Source of the DNA: Hyphomicrobiales bacterium
GTDB lineage: Bacteria; Pseudomonadota; Alphaproteobacteria; Rhizobiales; Rhizobiaceae
Direction of reading: 5' to 3'
NCBI GenBank assembly: GCA_900469345.1
Contig: UBWZ01000013.1
Location: forward strand, 167,021-231,020
DNA length: 64,000 bases
The position numbers and the translations under genes were made by a program. Below are positions 9,551-18,222 of the stretch, piece by piece. Position 1 is the first letter of the stretch. The number at the start of each line of letters is the position of its first letter. A model generated the notes under the pieces. The model saw nothing but the letters and a program-made list of their open reading frames with translations, ran no database searches and had not been told where the DNA came from.

Positions 9551-10432
9551 ATGACCAAGTCCGCCTTCGTCGCCCTCGTTACCTGCTTCAACGAGGACGA
9601 GACGATCAACTTCGAGGCGACGCGCGCCCAGGTCCGCCGTCAGGTTGCCGCCGGCAACAACATCATGTGCGCGGGAACCAACGGCGATTTCACCGCGCTT
9701 ACCTATGATGAGAAGATCCGGCTAACCGAAGAAGTGGTCGACGAGGTGGGCGGCAAGGCGAAAGTCATCGTGAACGCCGGCATGCCCGCCACCTTCGAGA
9801 CCATCAAGCTTGCCCGCGAATTCGACCGCATCGGGGTGGACGGGATCGCGGTCATCACGCCTTTCTTCATCGCCTGCACTCAGGACGGACTGGTCCGCCA
9901 TTTCTCGGCAGTGGCCGATGCGGTTAAGACGCCGGTCTATCTTTACGACATTCCCGCACGCACCCAGAACCACATCGAACCGGAGACCGCGGCACGGCTT
10001 GCCAAGCATGGCAACATCGCCGGCATCAAGGATTCCGGCGGCGCACAGTCGACACTGGAAGCCTATCTTCAGGTCTCGAAGGAAAATCCCGGCTTCGAGG
10101 TCTATTCCGGGCCGGACCATCTGGTCCTCTGGGCGCTGCAGAACGGCGCTGCCGGCTGCATCTCCGGTCTTGGCAACGCCATGCCGGACGTGCTTGCAGG
10201 CCTGATCAAAGCGTTCAACGCAGGCGACATTGCGGAGGCCGAACGGCAGCAGGAACGCTTTACCGCATTTCGCGTCGACCTTTACGCGCTGGGTTTCGCG
10301 CCTGCCATGGTCAAGCGCGCGCTCTATCTTCAGGATGCCTCGGTTGGCGCCAGCCGCCAGCCGGCTCTGCTGCCGAATGATCAGCAGGACGAAGAGATCC
10401 GGGCAATCCTGCGCAAACATCAGCTGGCTTAA
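9551..10432 (+). CDS. DHDPS/N-acetylneuraminate lyase superfamily aldolase
   Basis: A 293-residue class I aldolase of the dihydrodipicolinate synthase family. The Schiff-base lysine is K160 in the motif GIKDSGG, and the conserved tyrosine is Y132 in YLYDIPARTQN. The substrate loop GTNGDF at 42-47 replaces the GTTGE of true DapA. The family includes N-acetylneuraminate lyase, 2-keto-3-deoxygluconate aldolase and 5-keto-4-deoxyglucarate dehydratase. Its place as the last gene of an ABC transporter operon, opposite a sialidase-like protein, argues for a catabolic 2-keto acid lyase and not lysine synthesis (inference). The exact substrate cannot be read from the sequence. Confidence 0.9.
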   Translation: MTKSAFVALVTCFNEDETINFEATRAQVRRQVAAGNNIMCAGTNGDFTALTYDEKIRLTEEVVDEVGGKAKVIVNAGMPATFETIKLAREFDRIGVDGIAVITPFFIACTQDGLVRHFSAVADAVKTPVYLYDIPARTQNHIEPETAARLAKHGNIAGIKDSGGAQSTLEAYLQVSKENPGFEVYSGPDHLVLWALQNGAAGCISGLGNAMPDVLAGLIKAFNAGDIAEAERQQERFTAFRVDLYALGFAPAMVKRALYLQDASVGASRQPALLPNDQQDEEIRAILRKHQLA

Positions 10433-10482
10433 GGCAACGGCCAAGCCTTTGCGAGGCTTCATTGCAGAGCTGGTGCTTCGGC

Positions 10483-11850
10483 TCAGCCTTGCGCCGCTCG
10501 CCGGTCTAAGCGCATGATGAGCGGCGGGCGCGGTCGCAGTGTCACCTTCATGACCGGCTTGGGCGGTGCGGTGCCGCGATCGGTCAGTCGATACGTCTGG
10601 AGCAGCACCGCCAGAACCGCGACAGCCTCCATCAGGGCGAAGGCATTGCCGATACAGACGCGCGGCCCCGCACCGAAGGGCATGTAGGCATAGCGGTGGC
10701 GGGCGCGCGCCGGCTCCGGATCAAAGCGCGTCGGATCGAACCGCTCCGGCTCGGGCCAGAGTTCGGCGCGGTGGTGCACGGCGTAGATCGGAATGAAGAA
10801 CACCGTCCCGGCCGGGATCAGGTAACGATCCAAGGTGAAAGCGTTCGTTGCTGTCCGCGTGATGATCGGCGCCGGGGGAAAGAGCCGCATCGCCTCCGAA
10901 AACACCTGCTTCAGATAGGTGAGCTTTGCAACGTGGTCGGGTCTGACCGGCTCGCCGCCGGTGACGCGCCCGATCTCTTCCATCACCTTCTCCTCCTCGG
11001 CAGGATGAAGTGCGAGAAGATGAAACGTCCAGGCGAGGCCGAGTGCGGTTGTCTCGTGGCCGGCGGTGATGAACGTCATCAGATTGTCGACGATCTCGTC
11101 GTCAGTCATGGTCCGGCCGGTTTCCGGATCGGATGCGCTCAGCAGCATGGAGACGAGATCGTGGTTTTCCTCTCCCGAGCGCCGGCGCGCGGCAATGACC
11201 GCCGCAAGGCTTGAACGGAGGAAGGTGACGGCAGCGCGGGCTTTTGAACGTCCGGGAAAGGGGACCCAGTCGGGTGCGCCGATCGTGCTCAGCGCAAAGG
11301 TCCAGCCGCTTGGATCGAGATAATCGGAAATGCTCTTTTCCACCCTGGCGACGTCGATGCCGTGACCTCCGGACAGCATCGTCTGGACGATGATGTCGAA
11401 GGTCGTGCGCATCATCTCATGGCCGATATCAAGCGGCGTCCCGGCCTGCCGCAGCCAGCGGTCTTTCGTCTCTTCCGCAGCCGTAATCATCGCGGGTAGG
11501 AGGTCCAGGAGCTTGTCGTGCCTGAATGCCGAAGCGACGGACTGTCGCTGCCATTTCCAATGCTGACCATCCGCCGTCAGCAGCCCTTCGCCAAGCGCCG
11601 GGCCGAGCATCCGCCTCACCTGATCGCCCTTGGTCAGCTTGTCGGCGTTCTTGACGAGCGTTTCGTGGATCAGGGTCGGGTCGCTGAGATAGACTTTCAG
11701 GTTTCCCATCTGCCGGGTGAACACGACAGGCTCCTTGAAGACCGCCGGGGGCAGGGCGTCCAAGGGGTTGTCGATCATCGTCACCAAGGCTCTGGCGGTC
11801 GAGTGATTGGTCAGGGGGTAGGCCGACGACCCACCGGTGCGGGCATCCAT
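10483..11850 (-). CDS. Cytochrome P450
   Basis: A 455-residue soluble heme monooxygenase. All core motifs are present: the I-helix oxygen-activation motif AGHETT at about 263-268, the K-helix E-x-x-R as EAMR at 319-322, and the heme loop FGAGPRVCIG at 392-401 with Cys399 as thiolate ligand. The N-terminus has no membrane anchor, as is usual for bacterial P450s. The overall pattern (HPAEEEKVMEEI, meander FDPTRFDPE) is closest to the CYP102/CYP4-like bacterial group. No ferredoxin or reductase gene is adjacent, so electrons must come from elsewhere. A Shine-Dalgarno AAAGGA precedes the ATG. Confidence 0.95.
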   Translation of the reverse strand: MDARTGGSSAYPLTNHSTARALVTMIDNPLDALPPAVFKEPVVFTRQMGNLKVYLSDPTLIHETLVKNADKLTKGDQVRRMLGPALGEGLLTADGQHWKWQRQSVASAFRHDKLLDLLPAMITAAEETKDRWLRQAGTPLDIGHEMMRTTFDIIVQTMLSGGHGIDVARVEKSISDYLDPSGWTFALSTIGAPDWVPFPGRSKARAAVTFLRSSLAAVIAARRRSGEENHDLVSMLLSASDPETGRTMTDDEIVDNLMTFITAGHETTALGLAWTFHLLALHPAEEEKVMEEIGRVTGGEPVRPDHVAKLTYLKQVFSEAMRLFPPAPIITRTATNAFTLDRYLIPAGTVFFIPIYAVHHRAELWPEPERFDPTRFDPEPARARHRYAYMPFGAGPRVCIGNAFALMEAVAVLAVLLQTYRLTDRGTAPPKPVMKVTLRPRPPLIMRLDRRAAQG

Positions 11851-11933
11851 CAGGAGTTCCTTTGATGACAGGAAAGGGCAGTGCGTCGTGAAAGACCCAC
11901 GTTTTCATGGCACAAAAGAGGCCGATGGCAAGA

Positions 11934-12941
11934 TCAGTCGACGAAGTCGACCATCACGCCCGGCTTCACCATCCGCCCCAGTTCCTCCACGTCCCAGTTG
12001 GTCAGCCGCACGCAGCCATGCGACCCGGACTTGTCGATCAAGGAAGGTTCCGGCGTTCCGTGGATCCCATAGGTCGGTTCCGACAGGTCGATCCAGACGG
12101 TTCCGACCGGATTGTTCGGGCCACTCGGCAGCGTCAGCTTTCCTTTGTTCTTGCCCTGCTGGAAATTGATCTTCGGATTGTATTCATAGACCGGCATGCG
12201 CGCGACGCCATTGACCTTATGGGTGCCCGAAGGAGACGGCATCTCCTCGCTCCCGATCGTTGCCGGATAGACCGCAAGGATCGTGCCGTCCTCGGCAAAG
12301 GCGAACACTTGTCCGGTCTTCTTGCGGGCTTCGATCTTCTTGACGCGGCCATCCTTTGCCGGGCCGGGATCGGTGACCTGGATCGTTTCGCCGGGCTTGA
12401 AGCCGGCCCCCGGGTTGACAGCCTTGAGGAGGTCCATGTCCATGTGGAAGCGCTCGCCAAGCTTTTCCACCATGCTGGTAAAGCCTAGATGCTTCATCTT
12501 GGCCTGCTTTGCATAGTCCTGCGGTATGCTTTCGACGAGGTCTTCGGCATCCTTCTCTGAGATCACATAGGGCTTCATCACAGGCAGGTCGGACTGAAGG
12601 CGCGCAAGCACGTCCGGGTCGGGTTTCCCATCGACCGGGAGATGCTGCATGGCCTCGAACCCGGCAATCGCCTTGGTGACATTCTCGCCATAGAAGCCGT
12701 CGATGACCCCTGGCGAGGCCCCCGCGCGGTCAAGCAGGACCTGCAGATGGACGATGGCCGGGTCTGATGTTTCGCCGGCCTCCGCGGGCCGGTCCGTGGG
12801 AACTGAGGCGACCGTTGCGGCATTGATCGCGTCGGCTGTAGGCCCCTGGGTCGGGGCCTGCGCAAATGCGGAACTGGACAAGACGAGGGTAGCGGAAGCG
12901 GCAAGCAGGATCATGTTTTTCATAATGCACCAAAGCCGCAT
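11934..12941 (-). CDS. L,D-transpeptidase (YkuD domain) with peptidoglycan-binding domain
   Basis: A 335-residue exported cell-wall enzyme. I chose the ATG at 12939-12941 because GAAGG stands six bases before it; a later ATG at 12923 is also possible. The N-terminus is a signal peptide (hydrophobic MKNMILLAASATLVLSSS, cleavage after AFA). Residues about 60-120 look like a PG_binding_1 domain (LQVLLDRAGASPGVIDGFYG). The C-terminal YkuD catalytic domain ends with the hallmark H-G-T ... S-H-G-C-V-R-L, with the nucleophile near Cys310. Such enzymes make 3-3 peptidoglycan crosslinks or attach proteins; in rhizobia many paralogues support polar growth. No operon partner is seen. Confidence 0.95.
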   Translation of the reverse strand: MRLWCIMKNMILLAASATLVLSSSAFAQAPTQGPTADAINAATVASVPTDRPAEAGETSDPAIVHLQVLLDRAGASPGVIDGFYGENVTKAIAGFEAMQHLPVDGKPDPDVLARLQSDLPVMKPYVISEKDAEDLVESIPQDYAKQAKMKHLGFTSMVEKLGERFHMDMDLLKAVNPGAGFKPGETIQVTDPGPAKDGRVKKIEARKKTGQVFAFAEDGTILAVYPATIGSEEMPSPSGTHKVNGVARMPVYEYNPKINFQQGKNKGKLTLPSGPNNPVGTVWIDLSEPTYGIHGTPEPSLIDKSGSHGCVRLTNWDVEELGRMVKPGVMVDFVD

Positions 12942-13021
12942 CAACTGCCTTCAGTTCCACGATCGCCGAGGGAATTATCAAGCCTCAGACCTATGGCCGG
13001 CCGCCGGTCGCGAGCCCCGAA

Positions 13022-13807
13022 CTAGCTGATCCGCATGGCGCCCGGTCCCGGCGTGGCGCCAGGCGGTACTTTTCCGAGAATGATCATGCCCAAGACTTCA
13101 TCCTTGGTCACATCCTCTGTTCGCGCATGGCCCACGACCTTGCCGTTCTTCATCACGAAAACCCGGTCTGCGAGATCGAAGACGTCATGGATATCGTGGC
13201 TGATCAGGAAGATGCCGATGCCGTCCTGCTTCAACTGCTTGATCAGGTCGCCGACCTGCGCCGTCTCCTGCGGTCCGAGCGCTGCGGTCGGTTCGTCCAT
13301 GATCAGGATACGCGCATCGAAGAGGATGGCGCGCGCGATCGCGACCGACTGTCGCTGGCCGCCCGAAAGCGCCTTCACTGGTTCCTTGAACCGCTTGAAG
13401 TTGGGGTTGAGGCGCCCCATCACCTTGCGGGTGTTGGCTTCCATGGCGACGTCATCGAGCGTGCCCCATTTCGTCTGCAACTCGCGGCCGAGGTAGAGGT
13501 TGGCGGCGGCGTCGACATTGTCGGCGACGGCAAGCGTCTGGTAGATGGTCTCGATGCCGTACTTTTTGGCGTCGCGCGGTGTGCGGATGTCGGCCGTCTC
13601 GCCGTTGATCAGGATGTCGCCTTCATCGCGCCGGTAGGCGCCTGAAAGGACCTTGATCAGCGTCGACTTGCCGGCGCCGTTATGACCGAGCAGTGCGACG
13701 ACTTCGCCGGGATAGAGGTCGACTGAAGCATTTTCTACCGCGTGGATCCCGCCGAAGGAGATGGAAATATTCTTCATTTCCACGAGCGGATTGGTTTGGT
13801 CCGTCAC
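13022..13807 (-). CDS. xylG: Sugar ABC transporter ATP-binding protein (XylG-like, single domain)
   Basis: A 261-residue ATPase with one complete ABC domain: Walker [10 protein letters not shown], signature LSGGQRQ and Walker [14 protein letters not shown]. coli XylG has two such domains in about 510 residues, so this is the half-size form common in rhizobial CUT2 systems and must act as a homodimer. The start is a GTG at 13805-13807 behind AGGAG. It is the third gene of the minus-strand order xylF-xylH-xylG, only 14 bases after xylH. Confidence 0.88.
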   Translation of the reverse strand: MTDQTNPLVEMKNISISFGGIHAVENASVDLYPGEVVALLGHNGAGKSTLIKVLSGAYRRDEGDILINGETADIRTPRDAKKYGIETIYQTLAVADNVDAAANLYLGRELQTKWGTLDDVAMEANTRKVMGRLNPNFKRFKEPVKALSGGQRQSVAIARAILFDARILIMDEPTAALGPQETAQVGDLIKQLKQDGIGIFLISHDIHDVFDLADRVFVMKNGKVVGHARTEDVTKDEVLGMIILGKVPPGATPGPGAMRIS

Positions 13808-13821
13808 GATGGGAACTCCTG

Positions 13822-15132
13822 TTATTTCGAGCGGGCGCGGTAGACGGTGTCGAGCCAGACGGCCACAACGAGCACAGCCCCAACCACGATGCGCTGGAAT
13901 GGTGTATCGATGCCCAAGAGCACCATGCCGGACTGCAGCGACTGCATGACGAGTGCGCCAAGCATGGCGCCGGCGATCGAACCGATGCCGCCCGCAAGCG
14001 AGGTGCCGCCGATCACGGCTGCTGCGATGGTATAGAGTTCATCGAGTTCGCCCTGCGCATTGGTCGCCGCGTTGAGGCGGGCGGTGGAAATGGCGGCGGC
14101 GATGGCGCAGAGCACGCCCATCAGCGCAAAGATCTTGACGGTGACCCAGCGGGTCTTGATGCCGGCGAGTTCGGCCGCCTCCGGGTTGCCGCCGATCGCA
14201 AAGACGTAGCGGCCGAAGCGCAGCCGGGTGGCGATGAAGGTCATCACGATACCGGCGGCGATCGCCATCAGCACGGGCACGGCAATGCCCTGGGAGATGA
14301 GCAGCCCGCCTTCCGGCCAGGCGATATTGTTCGCTTCGGCATAGCGGCGCGCGATGTTGACCGGCCAGAAATAGTTGTTGGCGATCATCACCGCGCCGAG
14401 CACGACGACGCATCCCAGCCCGACCAGCACGTACTCCGCCCAGATCGGCCGTCGCGGAAAATGGAAGCGCTTGCGCTGGTGGCGGGCATTGACGATCGCT
14501 ACGGCAATGGCAAGGCAGGCAATGATGCCCACGACCCAGCTCCAGGTCGCGCCGATGGACCCTTCGGTCCCACCACCCATCAGCCGGAAGTTGACATCCA
14601 TCGGCGCGACCGTCTGGCCGCTAGTCACAAACCAGGTGGCGCCGCGCCAGATGAGCAGGCCACCCAGGGTGACGATGAAGGACGGGACGCCGAGAAAGGC
14701 GATGATCAGGCCGTGCAGCGTGCCGATCAGTCCGCCGATTAGCAGTCCGCAGGCAAGTGCGATGATCCAGATCGCGGGATGGTCGAAGCCAAGCAGTTCA
14801 GGCAGCATGCGCGCCTGGAGCACGCCCATCACCATGCCGGTGAAGCCGAGGATCGAGCCGACCGACAGGTCGATGTTGCGGGTGACAATGACGAGGACCA
14901 TGCCTGTTGCCATGACCGCGACCGACGCCGTCTGAACGGAGAGGTTCCAGAGGTTGCGCGGTGTCAGGAAAAGGCCGCCGGTCAGGATGTGAAAGCCAAC
15001 CCAGATAATCAGAAGCGCACCGACCATGCCCAGCATACGGGTGTCTATTTCGGTGGCCCGGAAGAAACGCGAGACGATGTTGCCCGTCTGGCCAGCCCCG
15101 CCGGTTGTCGTTGTATGCGCCGTTTCGGCCAT
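13822..15132 (-). CDS. xylH: Sugar ABC transporter permease (XylH-like)
   Basis: A 436-residue inner-membrane permease of the CUT2 class. At 436 residues it is longer than RbsC (about 320) and matches the XylH branch, which has extra transmembrane segments (about 12-14 hydrophobic stretches here). The conserved permease region [16 protein letters not shown] is near residues 80-95 and the C-terminal segment [16 protein letters not shown] near 300-315. It lies between the binding protein and the ATPase on the same strand. Confidence 0.9.
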   Translation of the reverse strand: MAETAHTTTTGGAGQTGNIVSRFFRATEIDTRMLGMVGALLIIWVGFHILTGGLFLTPRNLWNLSVQTASVAVMATGMVLVIVTRNIDLSVGSILGFTGMVMGVLQARMLPELLGFDHPAIWIIALACGLLIGGLIGTLHGLIIAFLGVPSFIVTLGGLLIWRGATWFVTSGQTVAPMDVNFRLMGGGTEGSIGATWSWVVGIIACLAIAVAIVNARHQRKRFHFPRRPIWAEYVLVGLGCVVVLGAVMIANNYFWPVNIARRYAEANNIAWPEGGLLISQGIAVPVLMAIAAGIVMTFIATRLRFGRYVFAIGGNPEAAELAGIKTRWVTVKIFALMGVLCAIAAAISTARLNAATNAQGELDELYTIAAAVIGGTSLAGGIGSIAGAMLGALVMQSLQSGMVLLGIDTPFQRIVVGAVLVVAVWLDTVYRARSK

Positions 15133-15239
15133 TTTGCGCCGTTCCCTACCTGTTTAAGCGAAAGAGCGCGGCAGCATGCAGCCGCCCGCGCTTTCCGCGG
15201 CCTGGCTCAGGGCGAGCCGAGGCCTTTCCTGCAGAAGGA

Positions 15240-15266
15240 CGGCGCCGCGTGATCGCTACGGCGCCG
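15240..15266. promoter_or_regulatory. Stem-loop between xylF and xylH
   Basis: The octamer CGGCGCCG occurs at 15240-15247 and again at 15259-15266 and is its own reverse complement. The RNA can therefore form an 8-bp GC stem with an 11-base loop. It sits in the 158-base gap after xylF in the transcript. Such hairpins often trim or protect the binding-protein message, giving more XylF than XylHG; that role is inferred. Confidence 0.45.
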
Positions 15267-15290
15267 CATGCACGTTTGAGACTTTATCGC

Positions 15291-16331
15291 TTACTTGCAG
15301 GCAGCAACGCTGCCGGCCTTGACGCCCTGGCAGGCTTCGGCCTTGCCGATCCAGCCGGCGTCGATGACCAGGTTCAGGTTATCCTTGGTGATCGCCTGCG
15401 GCTTCAGGAATACGGACTGCATCTTCCGCTTCTTGGGGCCGCCTTCGAAGACCTGGACGCCCTTGATTTCGGTCATCTTCTTGCCACCGGCGAGAGCCAG
15501 CGCGATTTCGGCGGCATTCTTGCCGAGTTCGCGGCTGTCTTTCCAGACGGATACGGTCTGGGTGCCGAGTGCGACGCGGTTGAGAGCCGCCTTGTCGGCA
15601 TCCTGGCCGGAAACCGGCACGGAGCCTGCAAGACCCTGGGCGTCGAGGGCTGCGATCGCACCGCCGGCCGTGCCGTCGTTGGATGCAACCACGGCGTCGA
15701 CCTTGTTGTTGTTCTTGGTGAGGAACTGCTCCATGTTCTTCTGAGCGTTCTCCGGCTTCCAGCCGTCCGTATAGGCCTCGCCGACATTCTTGATCTTGCC
15801 GGCGGAAACGGCAGCCTTCAGCACCTCCATCTGGCCGGCAAACAGGAAGTCCGCATTCGGGTCGGACGAAGACCCCTTGATGAACACGTAATTGCCTTCC
15901 GGCTTGACCTTGAAGACGCCCTGAGCCTGAAGGCGGCCGACTTCCTTGTTGTCGAAGGTGATGTAGAAAGCGTCCGGATTTTCGATCAGTCGGTCATAGC
16001 CGACGACCGGAATGCCTTCGGCAGTTGCCTTCTCGATCGCAGGGCCGATCGCGTCGCTGTCCTGGGCAAGCACGATGAGTGCGTTGGCGCCCTGAGAGAT
16101 CAGGGATTCGACGTCGGTGAGCTGCTTTCCGGCGGACGACTGGGCGTCGGCGGAAATGTACTTTGCACCGGCCGCTTCAAGCGCCTTCTTGATGGCTGCT
16201 TCGTCGGTCTTCCAGCGCTCTTCCTGGAAGTTGGACCAGGAAACGCCCACGACGAGATTTGCCGCCATCGATGCGGTCTGCATGGAAACAAGGATAGCCG
16301 CGCCGGCCATCAGCCTTACGATCGATTTCAT
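15291..16331 (-). CDS. xylF: D-xylose-type ABC transporter substrate-binding protein (XylF)
   Basis: A 346-residue periplasmic sugar-binding protein. The ATG at 16329-16331 is preceded by a strong GGGAGGAC site, and the first residues form a signal peptide ([17 protein letters not shown], cleavage near SMA-A). The mature protein follows the XylF pattern closely: [16 protein letters not shown] at the start, [13 protein letters not shown] in the middle, and [15 protein letters not shown] with the C-terminal KAEACQG cysteine pair. These are features of D-xylose binders rather than ribose or galactose binders. It heads the operon with xylH and xylG and is divergent from the ROK regulator. Confidence 0.92.
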   Translation of the reverse strand: MKSIVRLMAGAAILVSMQTASMAANLVVGVSWSNFQEERWKTDEAAIKKALEAAGAKYISADAQSSAGKQLTDVESLISQGANALIVLAQDSDAIGPAIEKATAEGIPVVGYDRLIENPDAFYITFDNKEVGRLQAQGVFKVKPEGNYVFIKGSSSDPNADFLFAGQMEVLKAAVSAGKIKNVGEAYTDGWKPENAQKNMEQFLTKNNNKVDAVVASNDGTAGGAIAALDAQGLAGSVPVSGQDADKAALNRVALGTQTVSVWKDSRELGKNAAEIALALAGGKKMTEIKGVQVFEGGPKKRKMQSVFLKPQAITKDNLNLVIDAGWIGKAEACQGVKAGSVAACK

Positions 16332-16418
16332 TTTGTCCTCCCGGTTGACGGCGAACGGGCCAAAAGCCTCTGCTCCCCCTTCCGCCAAAAAACCTGCCAG
16401 CCAAAGCGCCTCCCGCTT

Positions 16419-16437
16419 TTTCTCGACAGTCGAGAAA
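16419..16437. promoter_or_regulatory. Perfect palindrome, candidate operator of the ROK regulator
   Basis: TTTCTCGAC-A-GTCGAGAAA is a perfect 9-bp inverted repeat around one central base, in the 197-base gap between divergent xylF and the ROK gene. It is 88 bases upstream of the xylF start and 92 bases upstream of the regulator start. That position would let one dimer control both promoters. The assignment to this regulator is inferred from position and symmetry. Confidence 0.65.
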
Positions 16438-16528
16438 TTAGATGTCAGAGAACCGGGATACTGTCAATCGGCAGTCGAAACGCTTATGCAAATAGGCTAT
16501 CGCCATGGCGTGGAGGGCGTGCAGAGGC

Positions 16529-17755
16529 ATGCTTGCTAAATCGAGTTCGGAACTGGTCCGGCAGCAGAACAGCGCCCTGGTGCTGTCGGCGTTGCGTCGT
16601 CATGGGCGCCTCGCGCATACGCAAATGTGCGAGGTCACGCGGCTATCCTCGGCGACCGTGTCCGCGATCACCGCGGATCTGGAACGTGCCGGCATCATCG
16701 AGCGGATCGAGCAGCAGGCGATCTCGGCCCGCGGCCGCCCGCGCGTCCAGTTCGGGCAGCGCCGCGACTGCGGCTACGTGATCATCATCACGATCTCGTC
16801 CGATGTCATCCAGTACTCATTGGTCGATTATGCCGGAACCCTGCTCGACCGGTTTTCGGAGCCGCGCCCGGAGCAGGGACCGGAGCAGTTCCTGGCGGCC
16901 ATGCAGTCAGCCCTCGAGCGGGTGCTGTCACGCTCGCGGATCGCCAGGCACAAGGTGCTGATCGTGTCCATCAGCAGCAAGGGCCTGGTCCATCCAAGCC
17001 TCCCAACCCTCGTCTGGTCGCCGGTCTTCGGGGCAAAGTCCGTGGACTTTTCGAACCTCCTCGGGTCGGGCTGGGAAGCTTCGCTGGTCCTGAACAACGA
17101 GACCTTGCTGGTCGCAACCGCACTGTCTCGCCAGCAGGATAGTCCGGGGCGAGTAACGGAGACCGACCTCGCGGCCCTGTCGCTCGGGCATAGCATCGGT
17201 CTCGGCGTGGCGCGGCGGCTCGGCTCGGGAAGCCCGGAGATCATTGCCCCGAATTTCGGTCACATGCTGCACGTGTCGAACGGTGCTCTTTGCCGTTGCG
17301 GAACGAGCGGATGCATCGAGGCCTATGCGGGCTTTTACGCGATCCTGAGATCCGCATTCGAGGCGCCGGCAGATCGCATCCCCGCCAAGTTCGTGCCGCT
17401 GAGCGAGATCGAAAAGATTGCGACGCGAGCCCGCCAGGGCCACCGCTCGTCGCGGCTTGCGTTCCGGCAGGCTGGGATTGCTCTGGGCAACGGGCTGTCC
17501 CGGCTCCTCAGCCTCTACGGTGCCATGCCGGTTTTCATCACCGGCCCGGGGACGCGGTTTTACGACCTTCTCCAGGACGGGCTTGAGGACGGACTGGCCA
17601 AAACGCTGGGTGTGCGGCTGAGCGGCATGCCCGCGCTGACCGTTGTGGCGGACGAGGCGGCATTGGTTTTCGAGGGCCATCTGTTGCTGGCGTTTTCGCG
17701 GGTCGACCAGGAGGTTCTGCACATGATCGGCCGGCAGGGCCAGGTTGCATCGTGA
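16529..17755 (+). CDS. ROK-family transcriptional regulator (XylR-like)
   Basis: A 408-residue repressor. Residues about 1-80 form a winged helix-turn-helix (HTQMCEVTRLSSATVSAITADLERAGIIERIE). The rest is a ROK sugar-kinase-like domain with the zinc motif C-R-C-G-T-S-G-C-I-E-A, here at about 255-265. I placed the start at 16529 because GGAGGG lies 11 bases before it; an in-frame ATG at 16505 would add eight residues but has no good site. It is divergent from xylF, so it most likely represses the xylose transporter in the absence of sugar. Confidence 0.88.
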   Translation: MLAKSSSELVRQQNSALVLSALRRHGRLAHTQMCEVTRLSSATVSAITADLERAGIIERIEQQAISARGRPRVQFGQRRDCGYVIIITISSDVIQYSLVDYAGTLLDRFSEPRPEQGPEQFLAAMQSALERVLSRSRIARHKVLIVSISSKGLVHPSLPTLVWSPVFGAKSVDFSNLLGSGWEASLVLNNETLLVATALSRQQDSPGRVTETDLAALSLGHSIGLGVARRLGSGSPEIIAPNFGHMLHVSNGALCRCGTSGCIEAYAGFYAILRSAFEAPADRIPAKFVPLSEIEKIATRARQGHRSSRLAFRQAGIALGNGLSRLLSLYGAMPVFITGPGTRFYDLLQDGLEDGLAKTLGVRLSGMPALTVVADEAALVFEGHLLLAFSRVDQEVLHMIGRQGQVAS

Positions 17756-17872
17756 CGGCGATGCTTCTTTCAGATGGTCCCGTTGACGTCGCTTCACGAA
17801 ATCTGAGGAGGGACTTGAAAGCGCAAGGTCGTCCCCCAAATGACCCGCGTTGCATGAGGAGCCTTAACAAGT

Positions 17873-18118
17873 ATGCGTCACTTCCTTGAAACGACATTTG
17901 GGCCTGTCGAACTGGAAATCATCGAAACGGTATTGGACGAGTGGCAGAGGGAGAACGATATTGCCAAGGACAGCCCGGACCTCGGTCTGGCAGCAGCCGT
18001 GATGATCAACATCTTCCGCGAGGGCAACGACACGGTGCCCCAGCTCCGCTCGGCGGTTCACAAGCACAAGGCGCTCTCCGAGCTTGCCATGATGAGCGGC
18101 ACCCCGCGAAAGCATTGA
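17873..18118 (+). CDS. Small hypothetical protein
   Basis: An 81-residue acidic reading frame that I do not recognise. It begins MRHFLETTFGPVELEIIETVLDEW and is predicted to be soluble and helical, with no signal peptide or membrane segment. Codon use matches the neighbouring genes, and a TGAGGA motif is 12 bases before the ATG, which is longer than ideal. It stands alone between the ROK gene and the cytochrome c gene. It may be a conserved alphaproteobacterial protein of unknown role. Confidence 0.6.
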   Translation: MRHFLETTFGPVELEIIETVLDEWQRENDIAKDSPDLGLAAAVMINIFREGNDTVPQLRSAVHKHKALSELAMMSGTPRKH

Positions 18119-18222
18119 TTCTGCTGGGCGGTACCGCACCGCGGCGCGTTTAAAAAACTTTCCATCAGCTGGAACTTGCAGAGCCTGCGTCGGTTCTGCC
18201 GTAGGCAATGGGAGGGTTTTGA

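Noticed and set aside
13022..13807. Truncated XylG because E. coli XylG has two ATPase domains
   Set aside because: Start, stop and all motifs are intact; one-domain versions are usual for rhizobial CUT2 transporters.
15105..16781. Plus-strand frame of about 560 codons running across xylF and into the ROK gene
   Set aside because: It is antisense to xylF and out of frame with the ROK gene; no domain is recognisable.
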